DNA from: Deferrisoma camini S3R1 | GTDB lineage: Bacteria; Desulfobacterota; Deferrisomatia; Deferrisomatales; Deferrisomataceae | Assembly: GCF_000526155.1 (NCBI RefSeq) | Contig: NZ_JAFN01000001.1 | Span: 3,598,264-3,662,263 of the forward strand | Direction of reading: 5' to 3' | Length of the DNA stretch: 64,000 nt | Shown here: in pieces, positions 9,520-19,110 of the stretch | How positions within the stretch are numbered: position 1 is the first letter of the stretch | Layout of the letters: each line of letters begins with the position of its first letter | Made by a program: the position numbers and the translations under genes | The notes under the pieces: generated by a model | The model's database searches: none | Seen by the model: the letters and a program-made list of their open reading frames with translations, nothing else | Told to the model about the DNA's origin: nothing

Positions 9520-10804
9520 TGCCGTGGACCAGGGGATCCACCCACCGGAGCACCTCCCGGCCCGTGACCACCCGTAGGGGCTGCTCCTCCGGCGGCAGGC
9601 GCCGCCCCGTCGGATCCACGACCACCCGCACCTCCCCGATCTCCCCGTCACCTGCCAAGCGGGTCACCACCCCCACCTCCCCGGACGCCAACCGCACGGC
9701 CGACCCCACGGGCACGGTGCCCACCACCTGGCGGAACACCTCGGCGGCCTGCGGGTCGAACGACTTGCCGGCCTGCCACAGGACCTGGGCCACGGCCTCG
9801 GGCAGTGACAGGGGCCGGCTGTAGGGACGGTGGGTGGTCATGGCGTCGAAGGCATCCACCACGGTCACCAGCGAGCTGAGCTCGGCCGGTCGGTACCCGG
9901 CCGGCCGCTCCGGATACCCCCCCCCGTCGTAGAGCATGTGGTGTTCGTAGACGAGACGGTCGGCCGTGGTGGGGATCCCGGCCATGGCCTCCAGGATCTC
10001 CCGTCCCAGCGTCGGGTGGCGGCGCATGGCGGCCCACTCCCCCTCGTTGAGACGGCCGGGCTTGCGGACGATCTCCGGAGGGGTGCGGGTCTTGCCGATG
10101 TCGTGGAGCAGGGCGCCCACCCCGAGGACCTCCAGGGTGTCGGGGGGCAGCTCGAGGTGCTGCCCCAACGACAGGGCCAGGAGGCACACGTTCACGCTGT
10201 GGTGGAACGTGTACCGGTCGTAGCTCTTGAGCAGGGCGAGGCCCTTGGCGACCCCGGGGTCCTCGTCGAGGATCTCGAGGAACGACCGCACGCACCGGCA
10301 CGCCCGGTCCGGGTCGGGAATGCGGCCCTCCTGGGCCTCGCGGTACGCTACCTCCAGGGCGTCGAGGGTCTCCTGGTAGGTCCGGAAGCCCCGCTGCCAG
10401 GCCGTCCCCTGGTCGACCCGCCTCGTGCGCACGTGGGTGCTGCGCCACGGCTGCGGCCCGGTGGACGTCAGCCACGCCAGGAACCGTCCCACCTCGGCCG
10501 CGGTGGCGCCCGGTCCGATCTCCACGGCCTCCACCTCCCGGGAGTCGAACCACCGCACCATGTCCGCCGCGAACCCGTCGTCGGGGAGCAGGGGAACCCC
10601 CCCCACCAGGAAGTGGGACGCCGTCTTGGCCAGCAGCAGCGGGGCCCCGCGTTCGAGGGCCGGCCCGAGCGCCCGTTCCAGCGCCTGGAGGGCCCGGGTC
10701 ACCGCGACGTGGCCCGGGGGGTACAGCAGCTGGACCTTGGCGAGACCCACCAGGGACCTCAGGAGGCCCTCGGCCGCGGGCTGGGGAAGGGGAGGGGGGG
10801 TCAC
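9485..10804 (-). CDS. HD-GYP domain phosphodiesterase-like protein
   Basis: A 439-residue protein starting at a GTG that overlaps the upstream HEAT gene's stop (GTGA). The N-terminal 180 residues match nothing I recognise. From about residue 230 it has an HD-GYP core: YTFHHSVNVC, LLHDIGK, an HPTLGREILEA segment, the EHHMLYDGGGYP signature and VTVVDAFDAMTTHRPY. HD-GYP enzymes hydrolyse cyclic di-GMP. The signature reads HHMLYDGGGYP rather than the commoner HHERWDGSGYP, so activity should not be assumed. The C-terminal about 90 residues form a small beta-rich tail (RLASGEVGVVTRL). Confidence 0.82.
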   Translation of the reverse strand: MTPPPLPQPAAEGLLRSLVGLAKVQLLYPPGHVAVTRALQALERALGPALERGAPLLLAKTASHFLVGGVPLLPDDGFAADMVRWFDSREVEAVEIGPGATAAEVGRFLAWLTSTGPQPWRSTHVRTRRVDQGTAWQRGFRTYQETLDALEVAYREAQEGRIPDPDRACRCVRSFLEILDEDPGVAKGLALLKSYDRYTFHHSVNVCLLALSLGQHLELPPDTLEVLGVGALLHDIGKTRTPPEIVRKPGRLNEGEWAAMRRHPTLGREILEAMAGIPTTADRLVYEHHMLYDGGGYPERPAGYRPAELSSLVTVVDAFDAMTTHRPYSRPLSLPEAVAQVLWQAGKSFDPQAAEVFRQVVGTVPVGSAVRLASGEVGVVTRLAGDGEIGEVRVVVDPTGRRLPPEEQPLRVVTGREVLRWVDPLVHGINPHEVLSRRP

Positions 10805-12435
10805 GGCTCCGAGCCTCCGTCCCGGGCCGCGGCCAGGGCCCGCCGGGCCACGGCTCGCAGTTCGGGTTCCGGCCCGTCGACGAAGGCCGACAGGACCTCG
10901 AGGGCCTCCTCGCCGCCCATGTCGCCCAGCGCCTGCAGGGCGGCCGCCCGCAGGGCGTTGCGGCGCCGTCTGCACAGCCACGGCCTCTTGCGAGCGATGC
11001 GCACGAGCCGGGGCAGGGAGTCGCGGTGGCCGATCCGGCCCAGCGCCCGGAGCACGGCGGGTTTCAGGTCCCAGTGGGGGGAGCGCAGCGAGATCCGGTC
11101 GTAGAGCCGCCACAGGGCCTCGACCATGGCCTCGGAGCCCCGAGCCGCGGCCGCCGAGATGGCCATGAGCCGCACCGAGGGATCGGGGTCGTCCAGGAGC
11201 TCCCGGATCCGCTCCTCGGTCTCAGCCAGGTCGGCCCGGCCGAGCATGCGGGCGGCCTCCCGCCGCACCCGCGGATCCGGATCCGCGCTCGCCCGAACCA
11301 CTCCCCGCAGGGCCTCGGGCGACCCGATGCCCCCCAGGATCGTCACCATGTTGCGCACCACGTACCACCGTTGATCCTCGAGCATCCGCAGGGCCGTCGG
11401 CACGACAGGGTCTCCCACGGCCACCAGGATCTCGATCAGCCGCCGCCGGCCCGGGCGGCGTTTCTCGGCCACCAGGGCGTTGATCAAGGGGATCACGGCC
11501 GACTCCCCGAGGGTTCGGAGCACGTAGGCTCCGGCCTCGGCGTCGGCCTCGGACGCCTCGCCCGTGACCCGGCCGATGAGCCAGGACAGGAACTCCCCCC
11601 GCACCAGCATGCGGATCGTTTCCAGCAGGTAGTCCCGCCGGATCTCCTCTCCCAGGGCTTCCAGGCCCTGCGCCTCCCGGAACAGGAACAGGACCACGTC
11701 GTAGGCCTCCCGGAACCGTTGCACCTCCGCGTAATCCACCACGAACCGGGCGATCTCCTGGAGGAGCTCCAGGAACCGGGGCACGTCAGTCTCGTGGGAC
11801 AGCCGCATCAGCAGGTCCAGGATCCGCCGTTCCCTCGGGCCCCGTTTGCCCAGGGCTCCCCATCGGGCCTCGAGCAGGGGGTCGGCCAGGGCCTGGGGGA
11901 TCCGCTCCGGAGGCAGGGCCTGGCCCCACGCCCGGGCCTGCTGCCGGGACCTGGGTCGGTCGGGGCCGGCCACGGCGTGGGCCGCCACGATCTCCAGCTG
12001 GGCCGCGTAAGGGCTCCGGGACCACAGATTGGCGAGGCCGCCTTGGGGCCGCAGGGTGTCCGGGCTGGCGGCCAACAGGTCCACGAGGTGCTCGTAAGCG
12101 TCGCGGGAGCAGGATTTGTGCACCCGCAGGCGCTGGAGGCCGTGGCGCCCCCAGAGGCGGGCCAACCCGAGCACCGCGGGGTTGCGGGCGCCCAGGGGGG
12201 TCTCCCCGAACCAAAAGCCCCCGCTCCGGTACTCCAGGCCGGGGTCCTCCCAGCGGTAGTCCTCCTCGGCGTCCCGCCACGCCCGGTACCCCTGGGTCAG
12301 GATCCCCGCCAGTTGGGGGTGGCCGGCCGGGTAGAACTGACGGCCGGCCACCGCCCGGTGGAGGCCGGCCAGGGCGGCCTCGATCCGGACCTCGGGGAGG
12401 ATCAGACGGTTTTCTGCCGACGCAACGGGTTCCAT
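10801..12435 (-). CDS. Large HEAT-repeat protein coupled to the HD-GYP gene
   Basis: I start this 544-residue protein at the ATG complementary to 12433-12435. The open frame extends further, but that part runs through the divergent PBP gene. The N-terminal 200 residues are alpha-rich without a known signature. The middle has acidic helices (YAEVQRFREAYDVVLFLFRE). Residues from about 330 are HEAT units such as VVRNMVTILGGIGSPEALRG and VRREAARMLGRADLAETEER. It is translationally coupled to the HD-GYP gene, which suggests the HEAT scaffold positions or regulates it. The start has no strong ribosome site and could lie elsewhere within 50 bases. Confidence 0.7.
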   Translation of the reverse strand: MEPVASAENRLILPEVRIEAALAGLHRAVAGRQFYPAGHPQLAGILTQGYRAWRDAEEDYRWEDPGLEYRSGGFWFGETPLGARNPAVLGLARLWGRHGLQRLRVHKSCSRDAYEHLVDLLAASPDTLRPQGGLANLWSRSPYAAQLEIVAAHAVAGPDRPRSRQQARAWGQALPPERIPQALADPLLEARWGALGKRGPRERRILDLLMRLSHETDVPRFLELLQEIARFVVDYAEVQRFREAYDVVLFLFREAQGLEALGEEIRRDYLLETIRMLVRGEFLSWLIGRVTGEASEADAEAGAYVLRTLGESAVIPLINALVAEKRRPGRRRLIEILVAVGDPVVPTALRMLEDQRWYVVRNMVTILGGIGSPEALRGVVRASADPDPRVRREAARMLGRADLAETEERIRELLDDPDPSVRLMAISAAAARGSEAMVEALWRLYDRISLRSPHWDLKPAVLRALGRIGHRDSLPRLVRIARKRPWLCRRRRNALRAAALQALGDMGGEEALEVLSAFVDGPEPELRAVARRALAAARDGGSEP

Positions 12436-12449
12436 GGGAAAGGGCTTTC

Positions 12450-12479
12450 TTGTTCGGGTTTTCGGGCTTGTGCTAGAGT
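12450..12479 (+). promoter_or_regulatory. Possible promoter of the PBP-moaA pair
   Basis: TTGTTC (12450-12455) and TAGAGT (12474-12479) are 18 bases apart, and a TG lies one base before the -10 box (extended -10). It sits in the divergent gap just past the start of the reverse-strand HEAT gene. Confidence 0.4.
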
Positions 12480-12556
12480 CGATCGGTCTGGGTTTCCCGC
12501 TCCCCGGCGGCCCGGCCGAGGCCCCGGGGGCTTGTGCGTCTTGGGGTGCGAGAGCC

Positions 12557-14869
12557 ATGGGTAGAGCGGCCCGCTGGGGCCTTTTCGCCGTGTTGTTCGC
12601 CGCGGCCGCGGCCGGCGGCGCCGCGTGGGTCCTCCGGGGCGTCCTGGCCGACCTGCCCGACGCCACCGCCCTGCGCCGATACCGGCCGGCCCTGACCACC
12701 ACGGTCTGGAGCCGGGACGGGGTGCTCCTGGCCGAGCTGTACCAGGAGCGGCGCAAGCCGGTCCAGGTGGACACCCTCCCCTCCCACGTGATCCGCGCCT
12801 TTCTCGCGGCTGAGGACAGCGGGTTCTTCTCCCACGAGGGCGTGGACCCCGCCGGGATCCTCCGGGCCGCCTGGACCAACCTGCGTGCCGGCCGGGTCGT
12901 CCAGGGGGGAAGCACCATCACCCAGCAGGTGGCCAAGTCGCTGCTGCTCAGCCCCGAACGGAGCCTGCGCCGGAAGATCCGGGAGGCGGTGCTGGCGATC
13001 CGGATCGAGCGGGACCTCTCCAAGGAAGAGATTCTGCACCTGTATCTGAACCAGATCTACCTCGGGCACGGGGCCTACGGGGTGGAGTCCGCCTCTGAGG
13101 TCTATTTCGGCATTTCCGCGCAAGAGTTGAGCCTGGCCCAGGCGGCCCTGCTGGCGGGCCTGCCCCAGGCCCCCAGCCGGTACGACCCCTACCGGCACCC
13201 CGAGCGCGCCCTGGAGCGGCGCCGGTACGTGCTGGGGCGCATGGCCGAGGAGGGGTGGATCGGCCGGGACGAGGCCGAGGCGGCCGCCGCAGAGCCCCTC
13301 GAGCTGGCAGGGTACGAGAATCCGTTTCCCCGGGTGGCGCCCTACTACGCGGAGCACGTCCGCAGGATCCTGCAGGCCCGCTACGGCGAGAAGGCACTTC
13401 TGCGGGGGGGGCTGCGGGTGGTGGTGGCCATGGACTCCCGGCTCCAGGCCGCGGCCCAGAAGGCCCTTCGGCAAGGGTTGGAGGCCGTGGACCGGCGGGC
13501 CGGGTTTCGGGGCCCCCTCGGCCACCGGCCCCCGGCCGATCCCGGCCCGTTCGGCCGGGGGCCGGCCCCCTCCGCCGGGGACCGGGTCCGGTGCCTGGTG
13601 AAGGAGATCGGGAAAGACGGGGCGACCGTGCTGGCCGGGGGCGCCGAGATCCCCCTGCCACTCGACGGCATGGCCTGGGCCCTCCGGCGGGGGCGCAGTC
13701 CGGCCGACCTGCTGGCCCCCGGCGACGTGGTCCTGTGCGAGATCGAAGGGGATCCCGAGGGGGGGCTGAGGGCGGCCCTGGTCCAGGAGCCGGAGGTGGA
13801 GGGGGCCCTGGTGTGCCTCGACCCCCACACCGGTGAGGTGCTGGCGTTGGTGGGGGGGTATGAGTTCGGCCGCAGTCAGTTCAACCGGGCGGTTCAGGCC
13901 CGGCGCCAGCCCGGCTCGGCCCTGAAGCCGCTGATCTACGCGGCGGCCCTGGCCAAGGGGTACACCCCGGCCACCCTGATCTACGACACGCCGGTGGTGT
14001 ACGAGTCACCCGATCTGCCCGAGAAGTGGAAACCCCACAACTACTCGGAGCGGTTCTACGGGGCCACCACCCTGCGGGAGGCCCTGGTGCGGTCGCGCAA
14101 CGTCGTCACGGTGAAGGTGCTCCAGGACATCGGGGTGAGGTATGCCGTGGGGTTCCTGAAGGGGCTGGGGCTTCGGGCCGAGATCGCTCCCGACCTGTCG
14201 CTGGCCCTGGGGTCTCCGGCCGTGAGCCCCCTGGATCTCGCCGCGGTGTACACGGCGCTGCCGGCGGCGGGGGTGCGCCACGACCCCGTGTTCGTGCTGC
14301 GGGTGGAGGACCGGGACGGTCGGGTGCTCGATGCGTTCGAGCCGGCCGAGGGGGAGCGGGTCCTGAGCCCCCAGTTGGCCTACGTGGTCACCGACATGAT
14401 GAAGGGGGTCGTGCGCGAGGGCACCGGCCGGGCCGTGCGGGCCCTGGGCCGGCCCGCCGCCGGCAAGACCGGCACCACCAACGACTACCGCGACGCCTGG
14501 TTCGTGGGGTTCACGCCCGAGCGGCTGGCCGTGGTCTGGGTCGGGTACGACGACAACCGGAGCCTAGGCCGCAGGGAGACCGGGGGGCGGGCCGCGGCCC
14601 CGGTGTGGCTGGCGTTCATGAAGGAGGCCCTGGCGGGCCGGCCGGTCTCGGACTTTCCCGTGCCCCCGGGGGTCGAGTTCGCCCGGGTGGATGCCCGTAC
14701 CGGCCGGCTGGCCGGACCGGACGCCCGCAAGACCTTTACCGCGGCCTTCGTCCAGGGCACGGCTCCGTCGGCCGCGGCCGAACCCGCCCCGACCGAGGCC
14801 GCGGCCCCGGCCTCCATGGGACGGGCCCTCGATCCCAAGGACCCGGCCGCCCTGGAGCTGCTGCGATGA
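12557..14869 (+). CDS. mrcA: Penicillin-binding protein 1A, bifunctional class A
   Basis: A 770-residue inner-membrane enzyme that polymerises and crosslinks peptidoglycan. One N-terminal membrane helix (GLFAVLFAAAAAGGAAWVL) precedes a GT51 glycosyltransferase domain with EDSGFFSHEGVD, GGSTITQQVAK and RKIREAVLAIRIE. An OB-like insert follows. The transpeptidase domain has the SxxK serine at Ser454 (QPGSALKPLIYA), a VRSRNVVTVK motif (SxN box) and KTGTTNDY (Lys637). I chose the ATG at 12557 because it directly precedes the membrane anchor. An upstream in-frame ATG at 12434 adds 41 residues unlike the family. The stop overlaps the moaA start. Confidence 0.88.
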   Translation: MGRAARWGLFAVLFAAAAAGGAAWVLRGVLADLPDATALRRYRPALTTTVWSRDGVLLAELYQERRKPVQVDTLPSHVIRAFLAAEDSGFFSHEGVDPAGILRAAWTNLRAGRVVQGGSTITQQVAKSLLLSPERSLRRKIREAVLAIRIERDLSKEEILHLYLNQIYLGHGAYGVESASEVYFGISAQELSLAQAALLAGLPQAPSRYDPYRHPERALERRRYVLGRMAEEGWIGRDEAEAAAAEPLELAGYENPFPRVAPYYAEHVRRILQARYGEKALLRGGLRVVVAMDSRLQAAAQKALRQGLEAVDRRAGFRGPLGHRPPADPGPFGRGPAPSAGDRVRCLVKEIGKDGATVLAGGAEIPLPLDGMAWALRRGRSPADLLAPGDVVLCEIEGDPEGGLRAALVQEPEVEGALVCLDPHTGEVLALVGGYEFGRSQFNRAVQARRQPGSALKPLIYAAALAKGYTPATLIYDTPVVYESPDLPEKWKPHNYSERFYGATTLREALVRSRNVVTVKVLQDIGVRYAVGFLKGLGLRAEIAPDLSLALGSPAVSPLDLAAVYTALPAAGVRHDPVFVLRVEDRDGRVLDAFEPAEGERVLSPQLAYVVTDMMKGVVREGTGRAVRALGRPAAGKTGTTNDYRDAWFVGFTPERLAVVWVGYDDNRSLGRRETGGRAAAPVWLAFMKEALAGRPVSDFPVPPGVEFARVDARTGRLAGPDARKTFTAAFVQGTAPSAAAEPAPTEAAAPASMGRALDPKDPAALELLR

Positions 14870-15861
14870 TCGACGCCCGCCCCCTCACCGACCGCCATCA
14901 GCGCCGCATCAACTACCTGCGCGTCTCGGTCACGGACCGGTGCAACCTGCGGTGCCGCTACTGTATGCCCGAGGAGGGGGTGCCGTCCCTGGGCCACGGC
15001 GCGATCCTGTCCTACGAGGAGTTCCTCCGGGTGGGGCGGGTGGCGGTGGCCCTGGGGATCGAGAAGATCCGGGTGACCGGGGGCGAACCCCTGGTGCGCA
15101 AGGGGATCGAAGATTTCCTCGGCCGTCTCGCCCGGCTCGGCGGGTTGCGGGACCTGGCCCTCACCACCAACGGTCTGCTCCTGGCCGAACGGGTCCAGGC
15201 CCTCCGGGACGCCGGGCTCCGGCGGGTCAATGTGAGCCTCGACACCCTCCGGCCCGACCGGTTCGAACGCATCACCCGCCGGCCGGGGCTCGACCGGGTC
15301 CTGGCGGGGATCCGCGCCGCCCGGGATGCGGGGCTTCGGCCGGTCAAGGTGAACGTGGTGGCCATGCGGGGGGTGAACCACGACGAGATCCTGGACTTCG
15401 CCGCCTTCGCCCGGGAGGAGGGCGTTCAGGTCCGGTTCATCGAGTTCATGCCGGCCGGCGCCGCCTGGGAGGAGGCCCGGGTGGTGCCCGCCCGGGAGAT
15501 CCTGGAGACCCTGGCCGCCGCCCTGGGCCCCCTCCGGACCCTGCCCAACGGCCCGGCCGGGGGCCCGAGCCGGGTGTTCGAGCTGCCCGGCGGGGGCACG
15601 GTGGGGGTGATCAGCCCCCTGAGCGACCATTTCTGCGGCACCTGCAACCGGCTCCGGCTCACGGCCGACGGCCGGCTGCGCACCTGCCTGTTCTCCCGCA
15701 ACGAGATCGACCTTCGGGCCGTGCTGCGCTCCGGGGCGGACGACCGGGAGCTGGCCCGGGTGCTGCGGGAGGCCGTGTCGGCCAAGCCCGCCGGCCACGG
15801 CCTGTCCGCGGCCCCCGACGGTCCCCGGGATCGGCCTTCGATGCACCGCGTGGGGGGCTGA
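14866..15861 (+). CDS. moaA: GTP 3',8-cyclase (molybdenum cofactor biosynthesis protein A)
   Basis: A 331-residue radical-SAM enzyme that rearranges GTP in the first step of molybdopterin synthesis. The N-terminal cluster site CNLRCRYC gives Cys26, Cys30 and Cys33. The C-terminal second cluster site reads FCGTCNRLRL with a third cysteine in LRTCLFS. The chain ends in the conserved GG tail needed for catalysis (HRVGG). The ATG overlaps the PBP stop. No other mo-cofactor gene is in view, so the operon link with a PBP is positional rather than functional. Confidence 0.93.
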   Translation: MIDARPLTDRHQRRINYLRVSVTDRCNLRCRYCMPEEGVPSLGHGAILSYEEFLRVGRVAVALGIEKIRVTGGEPLVRKGIEDFLGRLARLGGLRDLALTTNGLLLAERVQALRDAGLRRVNVSLDTLRPDRFERITRRPGLDRVLAGIRAARDAGLRPVKVNVVAMRGVNHDEILDFAAFAREEGVQVRFIEFMPAGAAWEEARVVPAREILETLAAALGPLRTLPNGPAGGPSRVFELPGGGTVGVISPLSDHFCGTCNRLRLTADGRLRTCLFSRNEIDLRAVLRSGADDRELARVLREAVSAKPAGHGLSAAPDGPRDRPSMHRVGG

Positions 15862-15925
15862 AGGGGAGGGGACAGCCGGTCCCCCCCGTTCCGGCCGCGG
15901 CTGTTTCCGAGAAGGTGTTTGGTTC

Positions 15926-15955
15926 TTGCAGGGTACGGCCGAGGGCGGCTAAAGT
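15926..15955 (+). promoter_or_regulatory. Possible promoter giving a nearly leaderless kinase transcript
   Basis: TTGCAG (15926-15931) and TAAAGT (15950-15955) have an 18-base spacer. The ATG of the histidine kinase begins 7 bases after the -10 box, the same geometry as at prmA. Confidence 0.4.
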
Positions 15956-15961
15956 AGGGTC

Positions 15962-17686
15962 ATGGAGTCTGCTGCCCAGAGCTCATCAAGCGACGTTCTG
16001 ACCCTGCACCGCCGGGCCCTTCTCGCCCTCAACGACATGAACATCGCCTTGCACGAGGCTCGGAGCCTGGACGAACTCCTCCACGTGCTCGTGGTCAAGG
16101 CGTTCGAGGGGCTCGGGTTCGACCGGGGCCTGATCTACATGGTCGAGGGCGAGTACCTGCGGGTGGCGGCCGCGATCGACCTCATCCGCATGGAGCACGG
16201 GGGGGTGATCCGCCGACGGATCGGGTACGACATGACCCGGGAGAACTCGGTGGAGATCGAGGCCCTGCGGACCCGCCGCCTGATCCACGTGCGCGACGCC
16301 CGTCGCGATCCCCGCGTATCCCCCAAGTTTCGGTACGCCACCAGCAACACCCCCGAGTACTGCGCCGTGCCGATCCTCGGTCGCACGGAGCCGATCGGGG
16401 TGCTCACGATCGACAAGTTCTACTCCCGCGAGCCGATCCGCGACACCGAGGAGTTCTTCCTGGAGATCTTCGCCCGGCAGATCGGGGTGGCGATCGAGAG
16501 CCTGCGCTGGAGCCGGGAGCTGGAGACCCTGGTGGAGGAGAAGAGCCGGGAGGTGCTTCGGCTCCAGATGTTCCTGGAGACCGTGTTCCGGAACCTGCCC
16601 GCCGCGATCGTCACGATGGACGCCCAGGGCCGGCTCACGGCCGCCAACCCTGCGGCGCGGGCCCTTCTGGACCTTCCGGAGATCACGGGGCCCCGCTCCG
16701 TGTCGAGCCTGCCCGAGCCGGCACGGTCCCGCGCCTCCCCGGTCCTCGACCTGCTGGAGCAGTGTTTGCGGGGGCGTCCGGTGCGGGAGCGCTCCGTGCG
16801 CCTGCCGGGTGCCCCCCTGCGGCTCCTGAGCGTGTCCACAGCCCCCCTGCAGGGAGGGGCCGGGGACCCCGTGGGGGCCGTGGCCATCGGCGCCGACGTG
16901 ACCGAGAAGGTGAAGATCGACGAGACGCTGCAGCGGATGGACCGGCTGTCCGCCCTGGGCACCCTGGCCGCCGGCGTGGCCCACGAGATCCGAAACCCCC
17001 TGGCCGGGGTGAGCGGCCTGGTGCAGATCCTGCAGGGGCGTCTCGCAGACGTGGACCCCCGGGGCCGGCTGGTGGAGAAGATCATCGAGGAGATCGGCCG
17101 GCTCAACCACATCGTGCGGGACCTGCTCCAGTTCTCGCGGCAGGGCCGGTCGGGGCTGGAGGTGTTCGACCCCGCCGGCCTGATCGACCGGGTGCTGCTC
17201 CTGTGCAGGCGGGACCTGGAGTCCCGCAAGATCTGGGTCCGGCGCGAGGTGCCCACGGCCGTGCCCCCCATCCGGGGCGAGGTCCCTCGGATCCAGCAGG
17301 CCCTGTTGAATCTCGTGCTCAACGCGGCCCATGCGATGCGCGGCGGCGGCGAGCTCACCTTGTCGATCCAGCCGGTTCCGGTGTCTCCGGAGGACCTGGA
17401 GGGGCTGTGGCGGTGGATCCGGGGCGGCGAGGTCTCGGACGGGGCTCCGAGGGCGGTGGTGCTGTCGGTCCGGGACACGGGGGAGGGCATGCCCGAGGAG
17501 GTGCTGAACCGGGTGTTCCACCCCTTCTTCACCACCAAGCGGGACGGCACGGGGCTCGGTCTGTACATCGTCCATCGGATCGTCGAGGAGCACTCGGGGG
17601 TGGTCCTGGCGGAGAGTCAGGTGGGGCAGGGGAGCGTGTTCCACCTGGTGCTGCCCGTGGCGGAGCGCGACGGAGGCGCCCCATGA
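15962..17686 (+). CDS. GAF-PAS sensor histidine kinase
   Basis: A 574-residue soluble kinase with no membrane helix. A GAF domain covers about residues 20-185 (LDELLHVLVVKAFEGLGFDRG and the terminal IFARQIGVAIESL). A short coiled coil leads to a PAS domain (VFRNLPAAIVTMDAQGRLTAANPAARALL style sequence). HisKA carries the phospho-accepting His341 in GVAHEIRNPLAG, and a HATPase domain shows NLVLNAAHAM, DTGEGMPEE and GTGLGLYIV. It is coupled by ATGA to the sigma-54 response regulator, its likely partner. The ligand is unknown. A cytoplasmic GAF/PAS sensor suggests a redox or metabolite signal. Confidence 0.87.
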   Translation: MESAAQSSSSDVLTLHRRALLALNDMNIALHEARSLDELLHVLVVKAFEGLGFDRGLIYMVEGEYLRVAAAIDLIRMEHGGVIRRRIGYDMTRENSVEIEALRTRRLIHVRDARRDPRVSPKFRYATSNTPEYCAVPILGRTEPIGVLTIDKFYSREPIRDTEEFFLEIFARQIGVAIESLRWSRELETLVEEKSREVLRLQMFLETVFRNLPAAIVTMDAQGRLTAANPAARALLDLPEITGPRSVSSLPEPARSRASPVLDLLEQCLRGRPVRERSVRLPGAPLRLLSVSTAPLQGGAGDPVGAVAIGADVTEKVKIDETLQRMDRLSALGTLAAGVAHEIRNPLAGVSGLVQILQGRLADVDPRGRLVEKIIEEIGRLNHIVRDLLQFSRQGRSGLEVFDPAGLIDRVLLLCRRDLESRKIWVRREVPTAVPPIRGEVPRIQQALLNLVLNAAHAMRGGGELTLSIQPVPVSPEDLEGLWRWIRGGEVSDGAPRAVVLSVRDTGEGMPEEVLNRVFHPFFTTKRDGTGLGLYIVHRIVEEHSGVVLAESQVGQGSVFHLVLPVAERDGGAP

Positions 17687-19110
17687 CGCGAATCCTGGTG
17701 ATCGACGACGAGGAGTCCATCCGCATGACCCTGGAGGAGGGGCTCGGGGCCGAGGGGCACGAGGTCCTCTCCGCTCCGGACGCCACCCGGGGGCAACGGG
17801 TCCTGAAGCGGGAACCGGTGGACCTGGTGATCCAGGACCTGATGCTCCCCGACGCCGCGGGCCTCGACCTGTTGGCCTGGATCCGGCGGGAGGTCCCCGA
17901 GGTGCCGGTGGTGGTGATCACCGCGTTCGGCTCCGTGGAGACGGCCGTGCAGGCCGTGAAGATGGGGGCGTACGACTTCCTGGAGAAGCCCTTCGACCTG
18001 GACCACGTGCGTCTGGTGGCCTCTCGGGCCCTGGAGAGCGGGGCCTTGGCCCGTCGCGTGGGCCAGTTCGAACGGTGCCACCTGGCGAGCTTCAACCCCG
18101 ACGAGGTCATCCGGGAGAGCCCGGCGATGAGGGAGGTGATGGGCCGGGCTCGCCGGGCGGCGCGGAGCCCGTCGGCCACCGTGCTGATCACCGGCGAGAC
18201 CGGCACGGGCAAGGAGGTGGTGGCCCGCACGATCCACTTCCTGAGCCCCCGGGCCGCAAACCCCCTGTTCGAGGTCAACTGTGCCGCCATCCCGGCCACG
18301 CTCCTGGAGTCGGAGTTCTTCGGGCACGAAAAGGGGGCGTTCACCGGGGCCCGCACGGGTCGGAAGGGCCTGCTGGAGGAGGCGGACGGAAGCACCTTGC
18401 TCCTGGACGAGGTGGGGGAGATGCCCCTGGACCTCCAGGCGAAGCTCCTACGGTTCCTGGAGGACGGCACCGTGCGCCGGGTGGGGAGTGCCCGGCCCCG
18501 GCGGGTGGACGTGCGGATCGTGGCCATGACGAACCGGGACCTCGAGGCCCGGGTCGCCGACGGGTCGTTCCGGGCCGACCTGTTCTACCGGCTCAACGTG
18601 GTCCCGATCCACGTGCCCCCCCTGCGGGAGCGGGCCGAGGACGTGGGCCCGCTGCTTCGGTTCTTCGTGCGGCGCACCTCGGTGACCATCGGCCGCCGGC
18701 CCCCCGAGGTGCACGACGACGTGGTCCGGGCCCTGCAGCGCTACCCCTGGCCCGGCAACGTGCGCGAGCTGCGAAACCTAGTGGAGCGGATCCTGCTCCT
18801 GGAGGACGTAGGGGACGAGCTGCTTCCGGCCCACCTGCCGGCCGAGTTTCGGGGCAGGGGCGGGCCCGAGGGCCCCCCGGCGGAGGCCCCGGACGAGCTC
18901 CCCGCCTTTTCCGAGGCCCACGACGCCCTCACCCGTCGGCTGCTCACCCGAGCCCTGGGGCAGGCGGAGGGAAACATCACCCGGGCCTCCCAGCTGCTCA
19001 GGATCGATCGGGCCACGTTCCGGTACCATGCCCGCCGCCTGGGTGTGCCGTTGGCCCCGCGCGCCCCGGCGCGGGGAGATTCCCCGGGTGGGGAGATTTC
19101 CCCGGCCTGA
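17683..19110 (+). CDS. NtrC-family sigma-54 response regulator
   Basis: A 475-residue transcription activator. The receiver domain has its phospho-acceptor Asp52 (VIQDLMLPDA) and the conserved Lys in FLEKPFD. The AAA+ domain contains GETGTGKE (Walker A), GAFTGA (sigma-54 contact), LLLDEVGEMP (Walker B) and [12 protein letters not shown]. The C-terminal DNA-binding helix-turn-helix resembles Fis (GNITRASQLLRIDRATFRYH). It should act with the upstream kinase. Its last dozen residues are encoded by a GGGGAGATTCCCC-type repeat that also occurs near 22.9 kb. The corrinoid gene 400 bases downstream has a candidate sigma-54 promoter. Confidence 0.88.
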   Translation: MTRILVIDDEESIRMTLEEGLGAEGHEVLSAPDATRGQRVLKREPVDLVIQDLMLPDAAGLDLLAWIRREVPEVPVVVITAFGSVETAVQAVKMGAYDFLEKPFDLDHVRLVASRALESGALARRVGQFERCHLASFNPDEVIRESPAMREVMGRARRAARSPSATVLITGETGTGKEVVARTIHFLSPRAANPLFEVNCAAIPATLLESEFFGHEKGAFTGARTGRKGLLEEADGSTLLLDEVGEMPLDLQAKLLRFLEDGTVRRVGSARPRRVDVRIVAMTNRDLEARVADGSFRADLFYRLNVVPIHVPPLRERAEDVGPLLRFFVRRTSVTIGRRPPEVHDDVVRALQRYPWPGNVRELRNLVERILLLEDVGDELLPAHLPAEFRGRGGPEGPPAEAPDELPAFSEAHDALTRRLLTRALGQAEGNITRASQLLRIDRATFRYHARRLGVPLAPRAPARGDSPGGEISPA

